Source: an uncultured beta proteobacterium
Lineage (GTDB): Bacteria > Pseudomonadota > Gammaproteobacteria > Burkholderiales > Burkholderiaceae
Reading direction: 5' to 3'
Assembly (NCBI GenBank): GCA_903938955.1
Contig: CAJAFJ010000239.1
Span: 1 to 9,097 of the forward strand
Length of the DNA: 9,097 nt
The translations under genes were made by a program, and so were the position numbers. The notes beneath the pieces are model-generated. The model was given only the letters and a program-made list of their open reading frames with translations. It was not told where the DNA came from and ran no database searches. Position 1 is the first letter of the stretch, and the number at the start of each line of letters is the position of its first letter. Below, one piece after another: positions 1-9,097 of the stretch.

Positions 1-447
1 GTGGCCGTGGTAACAGCCTTCAAACTTCAGAATCTTGCTGCGCCCGGTGGCGCCGCGCGCCAGGCGGATGGCGCTCATGGCGGCTTCGGTGCCGGAGCTG
101 ACCAGGCGCACCATGTCCATCGACGGCATGAGCTTCAGAATTTCTTCGGCCAGTTCGACCTCGCGCTCGGTCGGGGCGCCAAACGAGAAGCCTTCCAGCG
201 CCGCGTCTTGCACCGCTTGCAACACCGCCGGGTGGCCGTGGCCCAAAATCATCGGACCCCAGGAGCCAATAAAGTCGATGTAACGCTGGTCGTTGGCGTC
301 CCACATGTAGGCCCCTTGGGCGCGCTTGATGAAACGCGGCGTGCCACCCACGGCCTTGAAGGCGCGCACCGGCGAGTTGACGCCGCCTGGAATGACCCGC
401 TTGGCGCGTTCAAAGAGGGCGAGGTTGAGGTCAGTGTTGTGTGTCAT
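1..447 (-). CDS. hemL: Glutamate-1-semialdehyde 2,1-aminomutase, N-terminal part (3' end outside window)
   Basis: This gene encodes the PLP-dependent cytosolic enzyme that converts glutamate-1-semialdehyde to 5-aminolevulinate, the committed C5-route precursor of heme and other tetrapyrroles. The ATG is at 447-445 and 149 codons are visible before the left edge. Family motifs seen are [10 protein letters not shown] (residues 21-30), the [13 protein letters not shown] segment (61-73), SSGTEA (117-122, PLP-phosphate binding loop of this aminotransferase class) and CYHGH (145-149). Full proteins are about 430 residues, so roughly the first third is present and the PLP-binding lysine lies outside. 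The start codon sits inside the upstream kinase gene, whose stop is 431-433, giving a 17-bp overlap. No strong Shine-Dalgarno precedes it (only a weak GGAA), which suggests translational coupling. Identity is very secure from the motifs; the coupling is inference. Confidence 0.97.
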   Translation of the reverse strand, partial: MTHNTDLNLALFERAKRVIPGGVNSPVRAFKAVGGTPRFIKRAQGAYMWDANDQRYIDFIGSWGPMILGHGHPAVLQAVQDAALEGFSFGAPTEREVELAEEILKLMPSMDMVRLVSSGTEAAMSAIRLARGATGRSKILKFEGCYHGH

Positions 448-1366
448 TGAAAGGAAGTTCCAGATTGGGAAAGGATAAGGAGGAGGCGGACTCGTCAATG
501 CCGGGGTCGCCCGCGTCGGCGTCAGGGGTGTCGTCGGTTTGCGCCCAAAACAGGCGGTCGGGCACGATATGGCCCATGCCGGGGCGAAAGCCGCCTTCCA
601 GGCTGCGGTCCAGGTAGCTCAGCGCCTCGGTGAAGGCTTCATTGAGGTTGTCACCGCTGGCCAGCAAGGCCGCCAGCGCGGCCGACAGCGTGTCGCCCGC
701 CCCGGTAAACGTGGCTTCAAAGCGCTCGAACTTTTCGCTGGCCAGTACCGATTGGGGCGAGCACAAGACGTTGTCGATGAACTGGTCCGGTAGCGGGATG
801 CCCGTCACCAGGGTAAATGACACCCCGTGCTCGTTGGCGGCACGGGCCAGATCGCGCGCACTTGGGCTGCGCTCCACGCTCCAGTCGGGCAGCAACCAGC
901 GCCACAGGGTGCTGTGGTTGCCCACCAGTACGGTGGTTTGCGGCAGCACCAGTTCGGTGAAGGCGTCCAGGTAGATATCAATCTGAATTTCGTCCCACCA
1001 CGACAGGTCGGGCATGTAGGCAATCAGGGGCGTGTCGGCATAGTCGGCGGCAATGCCGGCCACCACGCCGAGGTTGTCGGCCGAGCCGACAAAGCCGACT
1101 TTGATGACCTGGACTGCCACATCTTCCAGCACGGCGCGGGCTTGCTCGGTCACCGCTTCGTCGTCGAGCAAGAAATGGTCAAAAATCTGGGCCGAATCGC
1201 GGGCGTAAGCGCCGGTCATGATCGGCAGCGCGTGGGCGCCGACCGAGGCGATGGCGGTGACATCCGCCGCCAGACCGCCCGCGCCACTGGGGTCGTTGGC
1301 GTTGAACACCAACACACAGGCGGGATGCGTTGCGGTGGGCAGGACTTCGGCGGGGGTGCTTGTCAT
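431..1366 (-). CDS. thiD: ThiD-like (hydroxymethylpyrimidine/phosphomethylpyrimidine) kinase, divergent
   Basis: This 311-residue protein has the ribokinase fold of the ThiD family, which phosphorylates HMP and HMP-P in thiamine synthesis. An N-terminal NDPSGAGG (residues 24-31) corresponds to the TDPSGGAG motif of Thi[17 protein letters not shown] (221-236) matches the C-terminal anion-hole and catalytic motif, but carries Asp225 where Escherichia coli ThiD, from memory, has Cys in HGTGCTLSAAL. Other ThiD landmarks are altered: the LVAQNT substrate segment reads AYARDS (53-58), the TPNLPEA segment reads VGNHSTL (148-154) and the KGGH segment reads VTGIPL (187-192). The protein has an acidic, low-complexity tail (about 277-311) not usual in ThiD, which is about 266 residues. 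The start at 1366 leaves a normal short N-terminus before the first beta strand. It probably forms an operon with hemL. Family membership is solid, but true HMP-P kinase activity is uncertain because of the substitutions. Confidence 0.78.
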   Translation of the reverse strand: MTSTPAEVLPTATHPACVLVFNANDPSGAGGLAADVTAIASVGAHALPIMTGAYARDSAQIFDHFLLDDEAVTEQARAVLEDVAVQVIKVGFVGSADNLGVVAGIAADYADTPLIAYMPDLSWWDEIQIDIYLDAFTELVLPQTTVLVGNHSTLWRWLLPDWSVERSPSARDLARAANEHGVSFTLVTGIPLPDQFIDNVLCSPQSVLASEKFERFEATFTGAGDTLSAALAALLASGDNLNEAFTEALSYLDRSLEGGFRPGMGHIVPDRLFWAQTDDTPDADAGDPGIDESASSLSFPNLELPFNDTQH

Positions 1367-1479
1367 GGGCAGTTTGGGGTTCTTCTTCAGGCAGAATCAA
1401 GAATGTGGCGGCGTCCCGCGTGCAAATTGCCAACGGCGCTGAAATTGACTATGTATTCTATGAGAAGGCCTTTCAAGCT
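1367..1479. promoter_or_regulatory. Divergent intergenic spacer with promoters for the thiD-hemL pair and rubredoxin
   Basis: This 113-bp spacer lies between two start codons facing away from each other, so it should carry promoters in both directions. On the plus strand the best candidate is TTGCCA (1427-1432), a 17-bp gap and TATGTA (1450-1455), which would start transcription near 1462. That leaves a very short leader whose first bases are the GAGAAGG (1462-1468) Shine-Dalgarno-like stretch before the GTG at 1480. On the minus strand only weak sigma-70-like matches are visible. A tiny plus-strand reading frame (ATG 1451, stop 1481-1483) overlaps the rubredoxin start but has no support as a gene. 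The hexamer matches are modest and could be chance. Confidence 0.35.
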
Positions 1480-1653
1480 GTGAACGAAACCAAAACCTGG
1501 ATGTGTCTGATTTGCGGCTGGATTTATGATGAAGCCGCTGGCGATCCTGAGCACGGCGTGGCAGCAGGAACGCCGTGGAGTCTAGTGCCGTTGAACTGGG
1601 CTTGTCCTGAATGTGGCGCAAGAAAAGAAGACTTTGAAATGGTGCAGATCTGA
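1480..1653 (+). CDS. Rubredoxin
   Basis: This 57-residue protein is a small one-iron electron carrier that binds Fe with four cysteines. The two knuckles are visible: C9-x2-C12-G with the preceding W7, and C42-P-x-C45-G with W40 just before. YDEAAGDPEHGVAAGT (residues 16-31) is the usual rubredoxin linker between them, and RKEDFE (48-53) is the usual ending. Length matches the typical 52-60 residues. The GTG at 1480 is chosen because the only in-frame ATG (1501) is one codon before the first cysteine and would remove W7; GAGAAGG sits 11 bp upstream. A longer in-frame reading upstream runs antisense into the kinase gene and is not credible. Known relatives deliver electrons to oxygenases, hydroxylases or oxidative-stress reductases; its partner cannot be told here. 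Confidence 0.93.
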   Translation: MNETKTWMCLICGWIYDEAAGDPEHGVAAGTPWSLVPLNWACPECGARKEDFEMVQI

Positions 1654-1715
1654 GCCCCTGTGCTCATAATGCTTTTCATCGCTAATGCAAACTGTTAGTT
1701 CGGGAGCTGTGTCTT
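1654..1715 (+). promoter_or_regulatory. Short gap before pilG, possible weak promoter and ribosome binding site
   Basis: The 62 bp between rubredoxin and pilG hold a possible -10 element, CATAAT (1665-1670), preceded by TGCT in a near extended -10 arrangement, but no good -35 at proper spacing. A four-base inverted repeat, GAGC...GCTC (around 1652-1665), lacks a following T-run, so no terminator is supported. GGGAG (1702-1706), nine bases before the GTG at 1716, is a good Shine-Dalgarno and fixes the pilG start. Read-through from rubredoxin into the pil operon is therefore possible. Confidence 0.3.
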
Positions 1716-2114
1716 GTGAATACGACTGAATCGACTTTTAAAATTCTGGTGATTGACGATAGCAACACCATCCGGCGCAGCGCCGAGATTTTTCTCAAAC
1801 AGGGCGGGCACGAGGTCATGCTCGCCGAGGATGGTTTCGATGCGCTGTCCAAGGTCAATGACTACCAGCCGCACCTTATTTTTTGCGACATTCTGATGCC
1901 CCGGCTGGATGGTTACCAAACCTGCGCCATCATCAAGCGCAATGCCCGGTTTGCCGGGGTGCCGATCGTCATGCTGTCGTCCAAAGACGGCGTTTTTGAC
2001 AAGGCGCGTGGAAGAATGGCGGGCGCGCAGGAGTATTTAACCAAACCCTTCACGAAAGACCAGTTGCTGCAGGCGGTCCAACAATTTGGCAACGCTGCGC
2101 AAGGAGACAATTGA
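1716..2114 (+). CDS. pilG: Twitching motility response regulator PilG (stand-alone CheY-like receiver)
   Basis: This 132-residue single-domain receiver has no output domain. The acidic pair is D14-D15 (ILVIDDSNTIRRS), the phosphoacceptor is D58 in FCDILMPRLDGYQ, the switch Thr/Ser region is MLSSKD (86-91), and the conserved lysine is K110 in YLTKPF. It starts at a GTG with GGGAG nine bases upstream. Known role of the family: phosphorylated by the ChpA kinase, PilG promotes pilus extension and raises cAMP in Pseudomonas. Position as the first gene of pilGHIJ-chpA supports assignment over a generic CheY. The stop TGA overlaps the pilH ATG by one base, indicating translational coupling. Confidence 0.93.
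   Translation: MNTTESTFKILVIDDSNTIRRSAEIFLKQGGHEVMLAEDGFDALSKVNDYQPHLIFCDILMPRLDGYQTCAIIKRNARFAGVPIVMLSSKDGVFDKARGRMAGAQEYLTKPFTKDQLLQAVQQFGNAAQGDN
2101..2106 (+). promoter_or_regulatory. Shine-Dalgarno AAGGAG that sets the pilH start
   Basis: AAGGAG inside the last codons of pilG sits seven bases before the ATG at 2114. It favours that ATG over the TTG three bases further upstream (2111) and couples pilH translation to pilG. Confidence 0.75.
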
Positions 2115-2479
2115 TGACCATCCAGAATGTACTGGTCGTGGACGATTCCAAGACCGAATTGATGTTCATGACGACGCTGCTGAAAAAAAACGGCATGACC
2201 GTTCGCACAGCCGAAGGGGCGGATGAGGCCTTCAAACGCTTGGCCGAAGAAAAGCCCGATCTGATCCTGATGGATGTGGTGATGCCCGGCCAAAACGGTT
2301 TTCAATTGACGCGCACCATCAACCGCACACCTGAATATGCGGGCATCCCGATCATCATGTGCACCAGCAAAAACCAGGAAACGGATCGCGTGTGGGGCAT
2401 GCGCCAAGGCGCGCGCGACTACATCACCAAGCCGGTCGATGCGACCGAATTGCTCATCAAAATCAAGGCCTTGGGCTAA
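2114..2479 (+). CDS. pilH: Twitching motility response regulator PilH (stand-alone CheY-like receiver)
   Basis: This 121-residue receiver has no output domain. It shows D10-D11 (LVVDDSKTE), phosphoacceptor D54 in LILMDVVMPGQNGFQLTR, T84-S85 in the switch position (IIMCTSK) and K106 in YITKPV. The VVMPGQNGFQ stretch and the MCTSKNQETDRVWGMRQGA region (82-100) are, from memory, typical of PilH and distinguish it from PilG. The start is ATG 2114, overlapping the pilG stop, with AAGGAG seven bases upstream; a TTG at 2111 could also be read but is less likely. Known role: the second output regulator of the Pil-Chp pathway, opposing PilG or acting as a phosphate sink, and favouring retraction. Confidence 0.92.
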   Translation: MTIQNVLVVDDSKTELMFMTTLLKKNGMTVRTAEGADEAFKRLAEEKPDLILMDVVMPGQNGFQLTRTINRTPEYAGIPIIMCTSKNQETDRVWGMRQGARDYITKPVDATELLIKIKALG

Positions 2480-2493
2480 GCCCGCAGGATTTC

Positions 2494-3024
2494 ATGGCGA
2501 ATCGAGAAGCTCTCCGGGAACTCCAGACCCGCTTGGCCAGTCGCTTGCTGGCGGCGCGCACTGAAAGCGTCTCTGCGGCGTGGCTGGCGGTGAAGGTCGG
2601 AGCGGCCCACTGTCTTTTTCCGCTGTCGCAGTCGGGTGAAATTTTTCCGTTGACCCGCATCCAGGCCGTGCCTTACGCCCGCCCCTGGTTCATGGGCGTG
2701 GTCAATCTGCGCGGGGTGTTGTACGGCGTGGTCGATCTGGCCCGCTTCATTGGTGACCCGTCTGCGGCGGCCAGAACCGAGCAGTCGCTCGCGGACGCCA
2801 GCCTGATCACCTTCAATGCGGGGCTGGACATCAACTGCGCCTTGATGGTGGATGACTTGGCGGGACTGCGAAAACGCGAAGCCTTCATCGACGCCGTGCC
2901 TGCGCCCGCCGGTTCCCCGGTTTATTTTGGCAGCCGGTTCACCGATATCAACGGCGTGCCCTGGCAGGAAATCAACCTGCAGGCCCTGTCGCAATCTCCC
3001 GAATTTCTTGGCATCAGTGCTTAA
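2494..3024 (+). CDS. pilI: CheW-like coupling protein PilI
   Basis: This 176-residue soluble protein has a single CheW-like domain. The signature is GVVNLRGVLYGVVDLARF (residues 68-85), which matches the CheW core where a turn with N-L-R-G precedes a V-D-L strand. The preceding IFPLTRIQAVPYARPWFMG (50-68) is also typical of PilI. An N-terminal helix (1-30, ALRELQTRLASRLLAART) lies before the domain. ATG 2494 is chosen because AGGA (2486-2489) precedes it and because the in-frame extension upstream reads antisense-like through pilH in another frame. It is 14 bp after pilH and 21 bp before pilJ. Known role: bridges the receptor PilJ to the kinase ChpA at the cytoplasmic face of the membrane. 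Confidence 0.92.
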   Translation: MANREALRELQTRLASRLLAARTESVSAAWLAVKVGAAHCLFPLSQSGEIFPLTRIQAVPYARPWFMGVVNLRGVLYGVVDLARFIGDPSAAARTEQSLADASLITFNAGLDINCALMVDDLAGLRKREAFIDAVPAPAGSPVYFGSRFTDINGVPWQEINLQALSQSPEFLGISA

Positions 3025-3045
3025 GCCCCTATTGAAGGTTCCCGT

Positions 3046-5325
3046 ATGTCCGTCGTCGATCAACTCAAAAACATCTTCAGCAAAAAGACGCCGATTCAGG
3101 AAGAAGACTCCCGCTTGAGCTTGATCAGCCCGGATGCGATGGCGGACATGCTGGCGACCGAGCAAATGCTGGACGAACCCAGTGCAAAAGCCAAGCTGTC
3201 TTCGGGTCGGACCGAGCCGTCCCCGGTGCCCGACGAGGCGGGTAGCAAGGCAGCGGGCGACTTGATCGCCTTGCCGTTTTTGGGCCAGAAAACGGTGGTT
3301 CAGCATCAGCGAACCTTGTCTATCCTTCTCGGTGTTTCGCTGGTGGCGCTGGCGGGCGTGACGCTGGTGGCCCTAAGCCAGGGCGACCGGGTAGCGCAAC
3401 AAATGGAGGCCAACGGCAACGCGCTGATGCAGTCGCAACGTCTGGCGAAATCGGTGTCGCAGGCCTTGATAGGTCGGGAGCAGGCTTTTCCTGAAGTGGC
3501 TGAGAGCGCGCATGTGCTGGCCTCCTCGGTGCGCGGCTTGCGCGAGGGTGACGCCAGCATGAGCCTGACCGCCCTGAGCGCGGTGTACCAGGCGGAGCTG
3601 GAGGCCGTATCGCCGTTGATGGAGCGCGCTGAAAAGAACGCTGCCACCCTCATGGCGCAGCAAAAAGTCCTGACGCAAGTAGGTGCAGCACTGCGGCTGA
3701 TCAACCGGCAGTCGTCCGAGCTGCTGGAGATGGCCGAGACCGTGGCCTCGAACAAACTGCAGCAAGGGGCGCCCGCCACCGACATCGCAGCCGCCGGTCA
3801 GTTGGTGATGTTGACGCAACGCATCGGTAAATCCTCCAATGAGTTTCTGACCATGGAAGGCGTCAGCCCGGCCGCCGTTTTTCTGCTGGGCAAAGACCTG
3901 GACGCGTTCAAGGAGCTCGCCGAGGGCTTGCTCAATGGCAGTGCCGATGGGCGTTTAGCCGCCTCGAAAGACGCTGCCACCCGCGAGCGCCTGGCCGCCT
4001 TGAGCAAACTGTTTGAAGAAACCCGGACGCAGGCGGGCGCCATTCTGGGCAATCTGCAAGGTCTGGTGTCGGCGCGTGACGCACAGGCGTCGATCCTGGC
4101 CGACAGTGAGCCCCTGCGCCGCCATCTGGAGGCTTTGCAAACCAAGTTGTCCTCCCATACCGGGCTGGGGCTGGTGGCGTTGGCTGGTTTGATGATCGCG
4201 GCGCTGTTGGCGCTTCTGAGTGCCGGCGGCTTGTCGTATGTCCAGTTGCAGGACAGCCGCAAGCGCCAGGTGGTGGCCGAAACGCAGCGTCTGGCCGCCG
4301 AGCACCAGGAGCACGAAGCCAAGCGCGTGAACGATGCCAATCAGGCCGCCATTTTGCGCTTGATGAATGAGTTGCAAACCGTGGCCGAGGGCGATCTGAC
4401 CCAGGAAGCCACCGTCACCGAAGACATCACGGGCGCCATCGCCGACTCGGTGAACTACACGGTGGAAGAGTTGCGGTCCTTGGTTGGCAACGTGCAAAGC
4501 ACCGCCGCCCGCGTGGCGCAGACCACCACCGATGTCGATGCCACGTCCACCGAATTGCTCGCCGCCTCCAACGAGCAGCTGCATGAAATCAAGGAAACCG
4601 GGCGCTCCGTGGTGGAGATGGCGTCCCGCATCAACGACGTGTCGGTGCAGGCGCAAGAATCTGCGGCGGTGGCGCGGCAATCGCTCAAGGCCGCCGAGGT
4701 CGGTTTGCAGGCGGTGCAAAACGCCATTGGCGGCATGAACTCTATTCGCGACCAGATTCAGGAAACCTCCAAACGGATCAAACGACTGGGTGAATCGTCC
4801 CAGGAAATTGGCGAAATCACCGAGCTGATTTCCGACATTACCGAGCAAACCAACGTGCTGGCGCTGAATGCCGCCATCCAGGCCGCCTCCGCCGGTGAAG
4901 CCGGTCGCGGCTTTTCAGTGGTGGCTGAAGAGGTGCAGCGGCTGGCCGAGCGCTCTGCCGACGCCACGCGTCAGATTGCCGCCCTGGTGAAGGCGATTCA
5001 GACCGACACCCAGGACGCCGTGGGCGCCATGGAGCGCTCCACACAAGGGGTGGTGGCGGGCGCGAAGCTGTCCGACAACGCCGGCACGGCCTTGACAGAG
5101 ATTGACCAGGTGTCACGCCGCCTGTCTGATTTGATTGAACAGATTTCCAGCTCCACCTCCCGGGAGGCCAATCTGGCGAACGTGGTGGCCGAGAATATCC
5201 AGCATATTTTTGCCGTTACCGAGCAGACCGGCGAGGGCACGCGCTCCACCGCCACGCAAGTTCGTGAACTCTCCAAAATGGCTGAAGAACTGCGCCAGTC
5301 GGTGGCCCGGTTCAAAATTGCCTGA
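3046..5325 (+). CDS. pilJ: Methyl-accepting chemotaxis protein PilJ, type IV pilus receptor
   Basis: This 759-residue chemoreceptor has two membrane segments, about residues 91-111 ([20 protein letters not shown]) and 373-399 (within [20 protein letters not shown]). Between them lies a 260-residue periplasmic region with two helical PilJ-type modules ([13 protein letters not shown] at 129-141 and [13 protein letters not shown] at 256-268 look like repeated cores). A HAMP-like region follows (about 400-485), then the signalling coiled coil. The hairpin tip is [24 protein letters not shown] (600-623) with [14 protein letters not shown] after it; the Gln in AAIQAAS replaces the usual Glu of AAIEAAR, a PilJ trait as I recall. 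The N-terminus has about 90 residues before the first membrane segment, longer than Pseudomonas PilJ. It ends RFKIA, with no CheR/CheB-tethering pentapeptide. GAAGG (3034-3038) precedes the ATG by seven bases. Known ligand in Pseudomonas is the pilin PilA. Identity is very secure. Confidence 0.97.
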   Translation: MSVVDQLKNIFSKKTPIQEEDSRLSLISPDAMADMLATEQMLDEPSAKAKLSSGRTEPSPVPDEAGSKAAGDLIALPFLGQKTVVQHQRTLSILLGVSLVALAGVTLVALSQGDRVAQQMEANGNALMQSQRLAKSVSQALIGREQAFPEVAESAHVLASSVRGLREGDASMSLTALSAVYQAELEAVSPLMERAEKNAATLMAQQKVLTQVGAALRLINRQSSELLEMAETVASNKLQQGAPATDIAAAGQLVMLTQRIGKSSNEFLTMEGVSPAAVFLLGKDLDAFKELAEGLLNGSADGRLAASKDAATRERLAALSKLFEETRTQAGAILGNLQGLVSARDAQASILADSEPLRRHLEALQTKLSSHTGLGLVALAGLMIAALLALLSAGGLSYVQLQDSRKRQVVAETQRLAAEHQEHEAKRVNDANQAAILRLMNELQTVAEGDLTQEATVTEDITGAIADSVNYTVEELRSLVGNVQSTAARVAQTTTDVDATSTELLAASNEQLHEIKETGRSVVEMASRINDVSVQAQESAAVARQSLKAAEVGLQAVQNAIGGMNSIRDQIQETSKRIKRLGESSQEIGEITELISDITEQTNVLALNAAIQAASAGEAGRGFSVVAEEVQRLAERSADATRQIAALVKAIQTDTQDAVGAMERSTQGVVAGAKLSDNAGTALTEIDQVSRRLSDLIEQISSSTSREANLANVVAENIQHIFAVTEQTGEGTRSTATQVRELSKMAEELRQSVARFKIA

Positions 5326-5353
5326 GCCTCGTCCGCGTGAATTTGTTATCCCC

Positions 5354-5358
5354 AGGAG
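5354..5358 (+). promoter_or_regulatory. Shine-Dalgarno AGGAG for chpA
   Basis: AGGAG lies 11 bases before ATG 5370. The start is also supported because it is the first in-frame ATG. A GTG in frame at 5337 is possible but has no Shine-Dalgarno upstream; a second ATG at 5374 is out of frame. The rest of the 44-bp gap after pilJ (5326-5369) shows nothing else. Confidence 0.6.
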
Positions 5359-5369
5359 TACACGAACCC

Positions 5370-9097
<3,728 letters not shown>

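Noticed and set aside
1..450. Plus-strand reading frame opposite hemL
   Set aside because: The minus strand encodes clear HemL motifs; the plus-strand translation has none.
827..1483. Plus-strand 218-residue frame crossing the kinase gene and the divergent spacer
   Set aside because: It is antisense to the kinase and lacks any family motif; its end only happens to overlap the rubredoxin start.
1652..1680. Rho-independent terminator after rubredoxin
   Set aside because: The stem is only about four base pairs and no T-run follows.
2476..3306. Minus-strand 276-residue frame opposite pilI and the start of pilJ
   Set aside because: It is antisense to two well-supported genes and shows only low-complexity shadow composition.
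5337..5369. GTG start for chpA 11 codons upstream of the ATG
   Set aside because: It has no Shine-Dalgarno, while AGGAG lies just before the ATG at 5370.

Overview
The window reads as chromosomal DNA of a GC-rich betaproteobacterium, most likely Burkholderiales and probably a Comamonadaceae relative. This rests on codon usage, the protein sequences, and a hemL / thiD-like / rubredoxin / pilGHIJ gene order that I recall from that group. It is inference: no search was run. Nearly every base is coding. There are no tRNA or rRNA genes, insertion sequences, CRISPR arrays or phage genes.

Left end, minus strand (1-1366): the 5' part of hemL (glutamate-1-semialdehyde aminomutase, tetrapyrrole synthesis) lies downstream of, and overlaps by 17 bp, a ThiD-like kinase of the ribokinase fold. 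The two form a translationally coupled pair that runs off the left edge. A 113-bp divergent spacer (1367-1479) then separates this pair from everything to the right.

Plus strand (1480-9097): a small rubredoxin gene is followed after 62 bp by the tightly packed Pil-Chp chemosensory operon, which controls type IV pili and twitching motility. The order is pilG, pilH (response regulators), pilI (CheW-like coupling protein), pilJ (transmembrane chemoreceptor), then the start of chpA (also called pilL), the giant CheA-like histidine kinase. Known logic of this pathway: PilJ senses through its periplasmic region, PilI couples it to ChpA, ChpA autophosphorylates and passes phosphate through its Hpt domains to PilG and PilH, which oppose each other in setting pilus extension versus retraction and cAMP level. 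The pilK methyltransferase found between pilJ and chpA in Pseudomonas is absent at that position.

chpA is the largest gene: it starts at 5370 and stays open to the right edge (1242 complete codons plus two bases). Only its N-terminal Hpt region is visible; kinase, CheW-like and receiver domains must lie beyond the window. Its most unusual feature is a series of near-perfect 6-bp tandem repeats encoding Pro-Glu and Ala-Glu runs in the linkers on both sides of one Hpt domain, the last of which is cut by the window edge.

I see no evidence for a wholly new system. The best leads are the hexanucleotide repeats and hydrophobic-acidic motifs in the chpA linkers, the pseudo-Hpt lacking its histidine, and the diverged active site of the ThiD-like kinase.
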